Assembly (NCBI GenBank): GCA_905250075.1
Contig: CAJNOP010000043.1
Coordinates: 740,772 to 804,771 of the forward strand
Direction: 5' to 3'
Origin: Rotaria sp. Silwood1
Taxonomy: Eukaryota; Rotifera; Eurotatoria; Philodinida; Philodinidae
DNA: 64,000 nt
Both the position numbers and the translations under genes were made by a program. This document shows positions 49,209 to 62,364 of this stretch, one piece after another; the stretch's first letter is position 1, and every line of letters begins with the position of its first letter. The notes under the pieces are model-generated. The model searched no databases. It was not told where the DNA came from and was given only the letters and a program-made list of their open reading frames with translations.

Positions 49209-49717
49209 GTGTTTGCAACATAAATATGATAAATGTTAACAATACTCTTTACATGTTTGACGATCTGATGCGTCAGAAATATTCAGAAACTGCTCAAACC
49301 GAACCATCGTCCAAAGATTATGAGGCGGCGGATCAATTGTTTCTGTTGTTTAATCAACTATTAACTTGAACAGAACTGCTAGTCCACTATATTGTAACAT
49401 TGAATTTCGATGAATATGACGATTGCAGTGATGATTATCAAGAGGAAGATAAAAATGATGTTGCATTGAACGTTGTGATGGTATAAAATATTCTTTTGAC
49501 ACAATGTGTGGTATCGTCGAATTTTCAAAAATCCATACTTTCTTCACATTACGTAGGCGATATAGACACATAAAACACAAGGAACAGTTACGTCGAATGA
49601 AGCAATAAATTAATGCTCAAGATACAAAAACTCTAATGTGTCGATGACTTTGTCTTTACGGAATTTATTCGTACGTGAGAGTGCTGTTTATACCAATATA
49701 TGATTCTGATTTAAGAC

Positions 49718-50733
49718 GCTTGGCTATCAGAAAAGCACAGGATTTAAATATTGTTGATTTTAGAACGTGTCATCATTAGATATTAAACTTCAAACGTCGT
49801 CACCCTATTTTATCAAGAAAAATGGCAAAGGTGGTAACAAAAAATCATTGGAAAGACTGAGATACAATATTGAAATCTGCTGAAAATTTTATCCAAGCAG
49901 TAAGAAATACCATTCCAGATTATATTGAAGATCATATATGGAGCAGCGATCAAAGCAGTTTCAGGTACAGTATTCACGAATGGAAGGAAATGAAATAGAA
50001 AATAATATTTTTTGGCCTCTCCGTTTTGACAATACATCTACACGGATGCTAAATCGGTGAAAAAATAATCAAAGACCAGGTCAAGTCAATGATTGCTGTT
50101 ACTCATTCATATACGATTATACCGATAATTAGTATGGCTGGAAAATTAATTGGTCCGGTTTTTATATGTTTACAAGAGCCTAAAGGAAACTCGATCCAAA
50201 TGTGAAGCAATCAATTTATCAAGCGAGCAATATTTATGTTATATGCAGCAAGTTTGGAAAATTAACTGTAACACATATTCAGTATTGGGCTGAAAATGTT
50301 TTAAGTTCATCGATTTTCGAAGATTGTTTACTGCTGCTAGACTCTTCATCTGGTCAGACTGTCTCTAGCATTTTTGATGATATTTTCATTGGAAATATCA
50401 CTTGTAAGCAAATACAAATTCCATCGAAAACAACCAGTGATATTCAACCGTTGAATCATTATTTTTTTCAACAATGGAACTATTTTAAACAGAAAATTTA
50501 TGATCGCGTAGTCATTGATCAAATGGACATTGATATTTGTTCTAGAGACTGCATTTTAAAAATTCATCCTTTGATACATAATCAACTGGCAACTAAAAGA
50601 TTCTCACCTTTAATCAACTATGCTTGGTATTCAAGTGACTATATCTCACAAGATCCTGGCCATTTTGCGAATGTATATAATGTATGTTTTTTCTTTCAAC
50701 GATGGTTTGTGTTCTATGATAGCGTGCAATGAC
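49718..50733 (+). pseudogene. Relic DDE_1/pogo-like transposase
   Basis: The readable part runs from RLAIRKAQDL to the terminal PLINYAWYSSDYISQDPGHF region. The longest open piece is 50202-50732 (176 codons). It contains the second aspartate motif LLLLDSSSGQ and the downstream IPSKTTSDIQPLN segment, where DDE_1 enzymes read IPPxTTxxLQPLD. The upstream piece has stop codons at about 49777 and 49855, and after EWKEMK near 49998. There is a frame change between the WSSDQ segment and the 176-codon frame. The C-terminal INYAWYSSDYI phrase is typical of this transposase group. Confidence 0.7.
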
Positions 50734-51111
50734 TTTTCTTTCATTTTCTGCAGCCATTGTCATCGTATTCTTTGCTTCAACCACTTTTTGTAAATGATCA
50801 TAAACATTAATCAAAAAACATCTTGCTTTTTGTGAAACAGGTAAAGCATTATCCCCATTCATATGAAAAATGGTTTAGTTTTTAAATCAATCCGTTTCAA
50901 AACAAATGGTAATGGTTTGCCTATTATGAAACGGGACATCTCCAAAAAGAAGAGAGTATTTTGCGAAAACAGAGTCATACTTCTGGATATACATCAGATA
51001 TTCAGTTGATCTTTTCTCTTCAATCATTCGTGGCAAGGCAAACAACAAAGACTATCATGTAGAACTATTTGCCATGTATAAAATGAAGGAAAAAATTCAT
51101 AAGAAAAAAAA

Positions 51112-51287
51112 AACTTGTTAGCGAAGTATATGTGTCAAATTTTTGAAAGCTATTTCGCCTATAATTTTTTACTGACGCAGCCTAAGCACCTAATTGTTTC
51201 ACACCTGAGATAGGTATACCTGACTTAACAAATCCACATCATTTTCATTGAAATCTCAGCGACACACCTGGGGACCTTTCCTTGGTA
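51112..51287 (-). repeat. 3' terminal inverted repeat of the transposon
   Basis: Partner of the left repeat, inverted, with about 26 mismatches and two single-base indels by eye across the alignment. It ends at GACCTTTCCTTGGTAG. Confidence 0.85.
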
Positions 51288-53504
51288 GAAAAAATTTAAT
51301 ATTTTCGTCGCTAAATTTTATTCAATGACTCTGTGTATGCTGAAAAGAACTTTGTTCAAAATACTAATAATGTTTATAGCATTATTTGAAAATGTTTTCT
51401 TTCATAAACAGAAATTTGGCATTCATTTAAATACGGTATGACGTTTTCGATGAATAATCTAATGAATTGTAGCGACAATATGTTAATTTATGAAAAATGA
51501 GCTTTTAATGATTGATGATGAATTATTTATAACTTCAACGGTATCTCATTTAGAATACAATGCACCGAAAATATATTTTGTTGCTCAATATTCCTAGGCG
51601 TATAAAATAGATGAATAGATTCAATGCATTTATTTCTGTAGTAGACTGACAACTTAATTATTTATATTCAATGTAATTAAATGTACTTAAGTACACTGTA
51701 AAGAAGCGTCATTAGAGACTACAATGTCACTGATCACAGTAGCATGCATATCATTAACACAATATTAACTGGTGTTAGACTTATTAGCAGCAGCTAAGCC
51801 GTCTGAGTAAGATTGATATACTTTTCTTTTCATATCATGTATCATATGCAAGCCGAAATATTTACTAATATTTAATATTTCATATATTTATTAATTTAAA
51901 CTTTATCAGCGTTAAGTCATTGCAATAAATTCTCACAAATAGAAGAAGATCACAAACTAATAACCACAATAAAAGAATAGCAATTAATGTACTCATATGT
52001 TATACATGAAAGACCTAAATAATGTAAACTCCATGATTGCTGAAGATAGTATCTTGACCAGTATGAGTTTGATTGGTTCTTTAGAAGTACTCAAATTGCA
52101 GAGAAATCGGTCAAAAAGAAAGTTGAAATTGAAAAATTTACGTTCCTCGATTTCATCTCGCTGGCAATGAACAGAAAACTTACATAAATATCAAAATTGT
52201 TTTAAATATTGAAACGATAAAATTTATTCTTTGAAAAACTCAGTAACCTATCACTTTACATTGACTATAATTGCGAGCACGTTTTATTTATTTTCGATTT
52301 TTACGTTTCAACTAAATTTGCAAACATTTTTCCAACGTCAGTCGTAGATTTTAATATTGTTGCTGATGTTAAGCTACCTTCGATTAAATGATTCATATAT
52401 GGTTTATAATGATAGAACCACAACTAAATATTACGCTACAAAATAATCAAAGTGGACTGTACTTACGTATAAGGCTTCAGCACCAATTTGAAACACTGAA
52501 AATAAAATACAGATAAAGCTAACTGATATTCCGCAAGAATAGAGAAATAGACGATGGAACCAGCAAAAATGAGAGAGAGATGAAGCACAAAATATATCGA
52601 GAGAAAAATAAAAATCAGTAAAATAAAGATCAGTTCGATAACTGATGTTATGCTACAATTATAATTAGTTCTTAATAGTATTACATATCACCAGATGTAC
52701 GGTTCAATAAAAGAATTCAACTAAATAATGATCGTCTTTTTTTATTTTATTTTTACATTTTTTTCTTACAAAGAATAATAAATGTTAATAATAGTGCATC
52801 TAATATTGAATCGAATGATGTATCATGCATATTCCGATAAACATGTGTAGGCGTAAGCATACTAATGTAATGAGTACTATCATAGTACTAATATAAAAAA
52901 ATATTCTTTTTTTTAATTTTCTTCCTTCTAATCTTCGGATGAGCAACGCTAAGTTGCGTAATCAATGCCTTAGTAGATTCCGGATCGACCAGTAGGTTTA
53001 TAAAGTGAAAACAAACTTTTGAAGACAGACGAAAAATCGCTCACGTTTCTATTTAACGTTTCAAAATTTGGATTATATATCTTTGATTTTCATCAGTTAG
53101 ATTATTCAGTGATAGAGATTCATATATTCAATCATATCTTAAACTCTTCTTTGTACTGGTTAATTTCTTTAAAAGTTATTCCTTGACGAAAATAGGACTT
53201 GTTCAATTATTAGAATGAGAACTTGCGTTAAACGCACTCACTACCATCTTTTCTCATTCGTTTCCATAAAAAGACCAATAGGATGATTTCCACGATTGTA
53301 GCAATATTTCATGTTGCTTTAAAAACTTTATAACGATCAATCTCATATCCACATCCACATCTTTCTTTTTTTTGTTGTAACAATTATCTTCAATAATATT
53401 AACAAAAGCATAGATCCACAACTATGACGTGTAAGTCTTTTGTTTCATGCGCTTTATGATAAACATCAAAGAATTATAAGAAAATCTCCTGTTTAAAATT
53501 AGTT
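51288..53504. other. Intergenic region, nothing recognised
   Basis: About 2.2 kb of AT-rich sequence between the transposon and the 3' end of the 1006-aa protein gene. All frames are short. No repeat match to the rest of the window was found by eye. It includes the 3' flank of the 1006-aa gene. Confidence 0.45.
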
Positions 53505-56500
53505 TTAGTTTGATACAGATGAAGACAAGTGCTCCCATAATGTTTTCAGTAGGATTTCAGCTTGTTGAAATGATGTGATTGGCTTGTTTTCAGGAATTGT
53601 TGAAGGTCGATCTAGCGGCACAAGGATAATATTCTCATGCCATTTGGCATCTTGTTCATTCGCTTTGTATTCTTCAACTTTTCTACGAAAAGTCATAGCT
53701 TGTTCCAAAGGATCGAATGTTCCAAAATTGAAATGAGAAAGGATATTCTGATACTGATTTTGCAAACCATGCAAAGCCGCTGGTATCTCCATTGGAAAGT
53801 AAATAATCTGAACGAATAAGAAGATTTTAATAAATGCTCAATTAAGTTCTTTCTCTCTCTATTAATTACCTTTTCATGAGTTAGATTTGTAAGTTTGTAG
53901 ATAACTAGAGGACTGTATGATCGTTGGAAGACACCGCCAACGGTCATCGATAGATTTGGACTGATGAAATTTGTATTTCTACAAAATGAATGTTTTTCTT
54001 TTCGAAAACGGTCAGAAAAAAACAACTCACGTTGACTTCCAGCAAGCTAAGTTAAACCCAATTAACTTTTGCTCGCTTTCATTCAATGATAGACCGTAAG
54101 AAAAAAGTTGAGTAGAATTTTCGATAGTCCATGGAATGACAAACACCCATTTACTGATAAAAATTGCTTTATTTTGTTCGGAATCGAGAAGATTTTCTAT
54201 GAATAACTGTTGATAAATTAATTTCACACGCTGTTGATGAGCTCAAATTTTAAATGATAAAAAATTGATTCAAACTATTTTTATTCTGCTCTGTCTTACT
54301 ATGCAAACATGTCAGAATTTTTGCATAATTAAAATAAAAAGCTGCAGCACAACCTGCACCAACACTTGTACATTGCTTGAAACAGAATAGAAGTAATCAT
54401 TTATAATCATATATTCGAATAGAAAACTTACGATAGCTGTCTGTTGAGTAGTATGATAAGTGTTATCGAACATATCCGTGTATGTCTTCGACAAGACATT
54501 CATATCTGGCAAATATTGATTATCATGTATTGATATCGGCTAATGAAAATTTTAAATCTTACTATTAAGATAATCAATCACTTCTCGAATTTCATCATCA
54601 TTTAATTGAGCAGCACGTGTGCGCAAATCGAAGGTGAGATACGGAACAGATTTAATGAGATGACAAGAGAAATATTGAATAGCATCGTTGATGAAAATAA
54701 AGACATCACGTAGTACACCATGCTAGTAAAATATTTATGAAAGACCAAGTATTAAAAAAAATCTATGATTTACTTTATTAATTTTGCGTCCTACGGCTTG
54801 CATCATGTGACGATGATCATGAGCATTTATTCGGTCGGTACAGATAAAAATAATTTGCTCTAAATCTTCAATAGAATTGAGGTCATCATTGATATCATCG
54901 ACGACATAGCCATGACTTTCTAATTTTTCTTTGAGATCTCTAAATTGAAAATTAGCAAAATCAGATTTTTGTAGTTTCTAATGTTACTTGATCAGTGTTA
55001 TAGTCAATTCATCATTATTCGTTTTCTTAGGAAAGAACAGCGTTATACGATCATTTTTTTGAGATGGAAGGATCATTGATGAAATCTGAATTTACAAAAA
55101 GTACTCGACATTCATCGACTTGAATTATTCGACTTACAGAAAGTTCAGCCGCGTACATATCAGATCTGTCATACCATTGATCGATATCTTCTTTGATCAG
55201 ACTCGATAATGTTTTAGCATCTGCATCTAAATTAAAAGAAAAAACATACATTTTGTTTTTCAGATTAGAGAAAAATATTTAACACACATACAATCAGGTT
55301 CATCGTATCTTTCATCTTGATCGAGATGAGTGGTCTCTTTTCTCTCTTCATCATCGATTTGAATCAATTTGATTGATTCCGATAAATTTTCAATGACAAG
55401 AATTCGATTGAGCATATTGCAAAAGCGTAAATATTCATCTCGCTTCTGTGCCCTGCTTATCTGACCATTTTGTTCCAGTTGACCAAGGATAGACAAAATA
55501 TAAGGATATTCTCCACAAAATAAATACTATGTAGATGAAAAGTAATTATTGATATGAAACATAGTTGACTTTCGTCCTACTCGAATAATCTTATCATTAT
55601 CGTCGATTTCATCGATATAGTAAAATGTACGACGAAGATAACGATTGTAGTGAAGCATCGGTCTGGATCGAAGTACTTCTCTAGGAATTAAAATAAATTA
55701 TGACTAAAAGAACAAACACAACATAGACAATACACACCCATTTATAGTGGCCAAATGTATGCTCTTTGGATTATCTGGATCAATGATTGTTCCTCGAAGA
55801 TTCATCTCATTGTGTTGCATCGAAGTATCACTGTCGGGTGGGCCAAAGTTACACGAAGTAGGTGCAAGTAGATAGTAAACTGGTACTAGTCGAATTTCAA
55901 TATTTCTCTTGTTTTCTTCAACATTAGTGTTCTTAAAATATTCTATATATGTGTCGTAGCAATCCTTAGTGGTTTTCTTCATCGTATTAACTCCTTCAAC
56001 TTCAATAACTAAAGTTTGACAGTCATTAGCCTTTCAAAACTTGCCTGCATTCCAATCGACAGTTGCTGGTGCATTTTCAATAGCAAACAAATGACATTGT
56101 CGTGAATAACGATCGGTCAAAGAAGATTCCGCCTGGAACGTAGCTAATGGCCGTTCGTTCATGCTAGAATTAATTTTGAATTTAATATAGCAAACAAATG
56201 TTGTTTACCTATAGTAAATTGGACAAGGTTGATAGTTTTCGTTCCATTGTCGCACATCATCTTGAAGCTGAATAAAAATTAGAGCATCGAGATCAAAGTT
56301 TTCCTGCCAGATGTTAAGTTTCTCAACGTTCTGCCCAAAATCACCCACACCAGTCACAAAATAAGTGACCGATGTTTGTTTGCCATCGGAAGTGTTATAT
56401 TTTGTTGGATCAAGTACAAATACAAGTGTATTTGATTGTAATTGCAAAAGGGATTCTTCCGACACCGTTGAAGGATATCTTTCTAGGTAAATACTTTCAA

Positions 56501-58319
56501 TCCATGCTTCGAACACAACACGTATATTTAAGGGAAGCGTTTCTCGACTTATAATTTTATTGAAAATGAATGTGAGAAAGATGTTATTCGCTAAAAGAAA
56601 AATAAACAATTCAAGAAATTGATAACAACATTTCTGATACATCAATGTTAGAAATTTCACATCAAAGATAACCTCTATATGCTGCTAAAAACTATCCACT
56701 CCAACAAAGTTTTTGCATAAAAGTTGGCCAATTTCGATCGCTTAATCCAAAAAAATTGCTTAATTATTTTTTATCGAGGCGGACACTCCTTTCTTATATA
56801 GTGATCAAAACTGATCAAATCTTATGCAATAACTTGGTTAAGACCAGATATCCTTGAGATCTTCCACCTTAGAAATGTACATTTCCGAATTTAGAAAGTC
56901 TCCATATATGATAGTCAAAAGTATTCTTGTATAGGGTTTGTGATCAAGAGAATAAAATTTGATTGTTTCTATGAAACACTACTTGTTTTTACATCAGTTC
57001 TAAATATTGGTTAATCAGAAAGATTCTACTGAATCGATCTCGAAAGGCATTTACATCTAATTAAATCATTATAGATACATAGATGAAAGCTTTTTCGTTG
57101 CAATAAGACATTCATCATAGTTTCATAACGGTTCCTAAATTTGGATATTGATGTTTAATGAAGTTTTGTATCTTCTAGTCTTTGAAACATTTTTTTTCTG
57201 AAAAAGCCCTCAAATATCTTCGATTTTCATTTATCTATTGAAGAAGATCAGGTCAACTAATGTTGGGTAGGTATTTTAGGATCGAATTCATTTTGCATGA
57301 TAGCTACTATGTTTGAAATATTTTTCTCAAAAACTCTGATTGATTGAAATTTTGGTACGCTCCAATTTTAGTCAATCTCTCTTCGTTATAAATTCTCAGT
57401 TCAATGATTCCACTAACAATCGACGCCGATTTTATGACACAAGCCCTTCATGCCTTAAATATACTATCTTTGACGTGAAATACTAAACATTGATGTACTC
57501 TAAGAAGCATTCTATCTGATCTTACTTGAGCCAACTTGTCGATTGAGATAGGAATAGAAATAGTTAAAAACGAGTCCACTGCTAATGCTATTAGCATGAA
57601 GACGCAGTGGATAGGAATAATCCGGTGTCCTCTATACAAAAAGCAATTATCAGTATTGAGACAAAATTCTGTTCAATACCTACCCGTTTATGTCGTACGA
57701 CCTCGTTATGTTGATTTTCACGAAGATAGTGGAAGATTGTGTCACAATTACTATTCGAATTAGAGTTGTGAGACTCAAAAAAGACACTATTGGTATAGCG
57801 ATTCGTTAAGAGATGTCGTTGATATGGCAAAAGATTGTTATCGAAGCACACAAACATGAAACAATGTCCTTCCTACAAGAACACATGTGTGATTGATAGT
57901 TATGATAGACAAAACATACTCCGACGGATTTGAAAGTTTCATTGAAAGTTATAACATCATCAATAATCGCACTCCAGATGAATTCAATGGTCCATTGGTA
58001 ACCTAGTCGAGAATCATGTTCAAAGAGACAATAGGTTTCGAAAAACAACTCACATTGGCGTCGTGTATTCTCGCAATTTGATGTATCATCGGAAAACGCT
58101 TGAATTAATTTATCACGAAAGTCTCTAAATCCGGCAAAGAGTCAATTGTTAAATGTTAATCTTATTTCTTATATCGAAAGAATTATATCACCTGCACTTG
58201 GATCTCACAGTCAACGGTGCATTTGAATGAACAAGAGGAAAATCGATAATACGGAAGTCAAAATTTTTACCATGATGAATAGACATTCCATGATTGACGA
58301 GATCATTGTTTAACTCCAT
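53505..58319 (-). CDS. Orphan 1006-aa multi-exon protein
   Basis: Eighteen exons close in phase to 1006 residues: 58192-58319, 57920-58124, 57684-57872, 57526-57631, 56209-56590, 56045-56163, 55738-56008, 55581-55680, 55292-55526, 55138-55226, 54988-55085, 54774-54939, 54563-54722, 54432-54505, 54300-54375, 54031-54241, 53870-53978 and 53505-53807. Seventeen introns keep phase, all GT-AG except a GC-AG at 56044. Strong coding composition supports a real gene. I see no catalytic motif, signal peptide or clear membrane span and cannot name the family. Distinctive segments are VTGVGDFGQNVEKLNIW, IFICTDRINAHDHRHMMQAV, FIFINDAIQYFSCHLIKSV and CTSVGAGCAAAFYF. It may be lineage-specific or a horizontally acquired gene that gained introns; both are speculation. 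The acceptor GCCAG before exon 54432-54505 was chosen because the nearer TTAG breaks the frame. Intron 56591-57525 is 935 bp. Confidence 0.72.
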
Positions 58320-60463
58320 AGTTTTTCTTCAAGATTAAAAAACATGAAACAAATACTAATTAATTAAACGTTATGCAATCATACAATCTAAATCTAAGCT
58401 GAAAGTGGAATATTGGATTACTTCATATGTGCATATAGTTTCTCTTATTGAAATGCAATTCAAGCTTCAATAATGTGTCATGAATTACGCACTTGTATAT
58501 TTTTACCCACTGTTTGCGTTCATACGTACGTTATTAAGTTTTTTCTTCGTTCTTTGTGTGCTGTTACGTAAACATGAATGTAACTGATGCTAAATTGTCC
58601 TGTGTAGCTTTTGCTGTTTCTCTAAAAATACAGAAGGTAAATTTCGCTTGATGACGAATTACTAATTCAAGTTGGAAAATTCCAAGCGCAAGCAAGGTAT
58701 CGAACATGAAAAAAGAATCAATTATTAGCGTAAAGAAAAAATAATAAAAAAACTTTATGCGTTCTATGATTAGAATGTTGATATGGCGGGATAAAGCAGA
58801 AAGAGAAAAGTTTTTCTTTCAATAATCAATCCCATGTGCGTATGCACGACACCGTGCTACTTATCGATGATTGATTTATTGAATGAGAGGAATAGATCGA
58901 TGCGTCATTTTTCGATTCATGGTCTCTACATTTCCGATCATCTAAGGTTGGCAAACATGTGGTTTTGATAATGAATTAGGATTGTATGTGTCTATATACG
59001 AGGGGGAATATGATTAGGCATGAGCGTGAACATGTTGGTGAGTGTGCAATAGATGGTGTTAGTCTTACGACTCCATACACCTGTATCTTGCCAGTCTACT
59101 CATGTTGATCCTGACCTATCTGTTTGAAACTTCGAAGTAAAGAACCGATATTTGTTTGAATAAGTTTAATTTCTCAATAGTCTGAATGAACATTATAAAC
59201 TAGAAAATGAAGTGATTTTAACAAGTGATACTCAATTAGTTTTATTCACAAAAACTTCATGAAAACTAAGAACTGGCTAATTTATTTACTACAGTAAATC
59301 TTGGAAGTCTACTTCAGCGTAGAACAAATTTCTATTTCACTCAGATGTCATCATTTTATGACTATTTCAAGATACGATGTTGCTTGAGTCAATATTTACA
59401 GACACTGTCTGCCTCTCCATTCACAATTTCACAAGATCTTCTGAAACCTTAGAAATAAACCAATACTGCTTTTTTGCCTACAAATTTTTAATTGAAATTT
59501 AGAATGATAAGGTTTCGTTACTATTATATTATGAAATAAGCATCGAATAATACATAGTACAAAAAGGTCTATTATTCTCATTAATCTTTGCACGACTCTA
59601 AAGATAATAAACCTTTGAAGATTTTAATATTTGTTTTTACAAATAGTTGAAGAGTTGGTGACATTTTTTTCTAGGATTTATTAGTCTCATAAACCCTTTT
59701 TTAGGATTCATGATTTTACGCTAAATTTAGTGCAGCGTATTTCAGTAATGAAATGAACGATGAAATGTGCTAAAGTTCAACAAGAATTACTCTGTTTTTG
59801 TTTTTCTTTCACATTACTATGTTTGACAAGACTTTTGGCAGTCACAAAGAGTTGTGGATGATCTTCTCTCGTTAAATAGTTTTCTCTTGACGATCACTAA
59901 CAAATAAGTCTAATCTGCTTTCGATGAGAACTGCTCTACAACCGATAATTCACAGAGAATCAGTTCTCGACATGAAAAGGTAGTCTGACGAATTTCTTCA
60001 AGTCAATTTGCTTTATTTGACACTTTAACTTACTTATAAGAGAAAGAACATGAACAAGAGATCGTCTCCTTGATACACATCATATTCTGCATTCATACCA
60101 TCAAACGTATGAAAAATACAGTGTGATTAGTAAGAATAAAGTTAGCAGCAGACAATGATCAAGGACTAAATCAACTCAAACATTAAATTCATGGCAACAA
60201 TGCATCCAAAACGAAAGAGGCATATTGCAGAAATATTTAATACTCAGAAAAAAGATTCCTTGTTGAGATTTTTCATACTAAATTGCATTTCATAAGGTTC
60301 TTCTATGTTTTGAATTTCCAACTGCAAGAATAATTTTCATATATGCAAGTCTAACATTTATATTTATATGTCACATATTCTTGTGGTGAACAATGGCTTC
60401 ATAAAATAGAATCAAAGTATGAAAGAAAAGAAAGGATAAAGAAATACATGATGACAACACATT
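58320..60463. other. Intergenic region upstream of the 1006-aa gene
   Basis: About 2.1 kb, AT-rich, without a supportable ORF. It should hold the promoter of the 1006-aa gene in its left part. No repeats with the rest of the window were noticed. Confidence 0.45.
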
Positions 60464-60954
60464 TCACACTTCCACAATGCTAAATTCTTCAAGAGTAACA
60501 TCAAATAGTTGTACATCTTCAATGGAAAACAGACATATGTCTTCAACTATCATCGCTTGTAATCTGTCTATCACTAATAAATAAACCAATCTCATCATTT
60601 TTAAATTTACGTCTTTATTTTCAACAAATTTAATAGGTCCGTTTTCATTATTCAACGACCTTGATCGTAAAGAGTATGGAATTTTTGTATGTTCACGTTT
60701 GCTGTGAAAGCTTGATCTCGAAGCAATAACTTATAGTAAATATGATCATAGTCACTTTCGAAATCATAGTGTATCTTGCGCCATAAGTCAGTATAAACAT
60801 TGATATGAATACTAATGTTAGTTTCATTACTGAAACATATTTTCGATTCATTATATCCTGTGAACTTCATCCTGAATAAGAGAGCAGCACTAACAATGAT
60901 TTTCTTCATTTTATCAGTATGCAATGATGTACCTTCTGAGAGAAAACGATACAA
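60464..60954 (-). pseudogene. Broken ORF pair, unknown protein fragment
   Basis: Two overlapping minus-strand frames, 60652-60954 (about 100 codons) and 60464-60655 (63 codons), meet at 60654, where the first ends in YDQGR-stop. Both have protein-like composition: SKICFSNETNISIHINVYTD and KFHTLYDQGR in the first, MMRLVYLLVIDRLQAMI and DICLFSIEDVQLFDV in the second. The second could be read as the continuation of the first after one frame change. No start with a good context or upstream exon was found. It may be a host-gene fragment or a pseudogene of an unrecognised, lineage-restricted protein. Confidence 0.35.
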
Positions 60955-62364
60955 GATTCAATGCTTCATCTTTTTGCGAGACATGATTGCTAATGATTGT
61001 TCAAGCCTTTGACAATAGTGCTAGTGCTACATACGTTGTACCATCTGTCTGCTAATAAAGACAATGTTTACTCGGTTTCAAACTGTTATGATCTGTAAGG
61101 TAATAGGTCGTCCCATGTACCAGCTCATGCGTATCATTTCTCTCTTTCTTCCTGTCGTATAGATCCTTCTCAGGTGTTCTCCTTTCTTTCGGCTAATATA
61201 TACTGATATCATGAGCTTTCTCTCTCTGCTTTTGATATATTGTCATAAATTCTTTATGTCATCATTTCGAACCAAATAAAATAAATCGATTGACGAATTA
61301 ATTTTCATTCGAAAGAATTCCGTCTCTGAAGGGTTAAGAAAATCGTTAAACACAAATTTCAATTAATTTTTATCTTGTAAGTAGTACTAACACGAACATT
61401 AATATATAGTATCATCACTATTACATGTATGATACATTTTTCAGCTTTTCTTGTTTAGATATATGACATGAAATAATATAACACTGATAGTTACCTATTT
61501 TCTATGTTCACTATCTTTGACATACATATATTGAAAGATATATTTAACTAATAATGTGTTTAAAGAATAAAAATAATGTTTTGTCTCATGTGCTTTGTTT
61601 GTTTTCTCAGGAGATCCTCGTTAATTTTTCTTAAAAAATAGGAGTGATTCCACATATTGGATATTGATTGTAGTGTATCTTTGAAACAATTTCGCTGAGA
61701 GATTCCTTATCATAGTTCTAAAGATATTTTAGTGATCATTAGATCTCAAAAGTAGATTAGCTTTCAACAGTTTAATCTTTTGTCTAATTCAGTTGAAAAG
61801 AATTCCTCTTACAAGTGAAAAAATCATGAACCATTTATATTTATTTCACCGTTAAGTTTTCCTGATGAACTCGATACAGATATACATATATATATGAGAA
61901 CAATGAATAATTATCCAAGTGTTTGTAATATTTACAGTACCTATAATAAAAGTCTGTAAAAAGAAACTATGATGATGTGATTTAGAACTCTTATGGTATT
62001 TGATAAAGATTTATAAATGAAGATTTAAAAGTTCATATCTTTAAATTACTCCTTACATTGTTGGCTATCTCGCTACAGAAAAACCCAAATTTCAATTATG
62101 ATATTTTTCATTCAAAAGTCTGTTTCACGTTGATAGAAAAAAAACACAACCAAAACAATTGCCAAACATAATTCATAACACTTCTTAACAAAAAACAATT
62201 CGTACATAAACAAAATTTTCTTCGATCACAAAATAGCCAACAAACAAGAAAAAAATAGATGCAATACTTTCTAATCTTATCGTATCTGACATCTTGAACA
62301 ACAAAAAGAAAAACTTGAGTATCAGAAAATCGACTATTCCTCGTAGAAACAAACGAAAATAGAC
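60955..62364. other. Intergenic region with pyrimidine-rich stretch
   Basis: About 1.4 kb without a supportable gene. A T/C-rich stretch at about 61130-61240 and AATAAA-like sequences near 61277 are visible. There are no terminal repeats or RNA genes. Confidence 0.4.

Larger units (their letters stand above)
48720..51287 (+). mobile_element. Decayed DNA transposon with long terminal inverted repeats, DDE_1/pogo-like
   Basis: A 2.57-kb element bounded by inverted repeats at 48720-48898 and 51112-51287. The repeats match at roughly 85 percent by eye and end in C.(T/A)..CAAGG(G/A)AAGGTC. The interior plus strand carries a relic transposase. HTH-like residues (RLAIRKAQDLNI, ILNFKRRHPILSRK) near 49.72-49.82 kb are followed by a first catalytic-type aspartate (IWSSDQSSF, about 49.94 kb), a second (LLLLDSSSG, about 50.33 kb) and IPSKTTSDIQPLNHYFFQQW. 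The order and wording fit the DDE_1 superfamily with CENP-B/pogo-type DNA binding. Several in-frame stops show it is dead. A clear target-site duplication was not identified. The divergence between the ends implies an old insertion. Confidence 0.8.

Noticed and set aside
61040-61340. Possible solo-LTR-like fossil suggested by a T/C-rich stretch and AATAAA
   Set aside because: No matching ends, no target duplication and no family resemblance could be seen.
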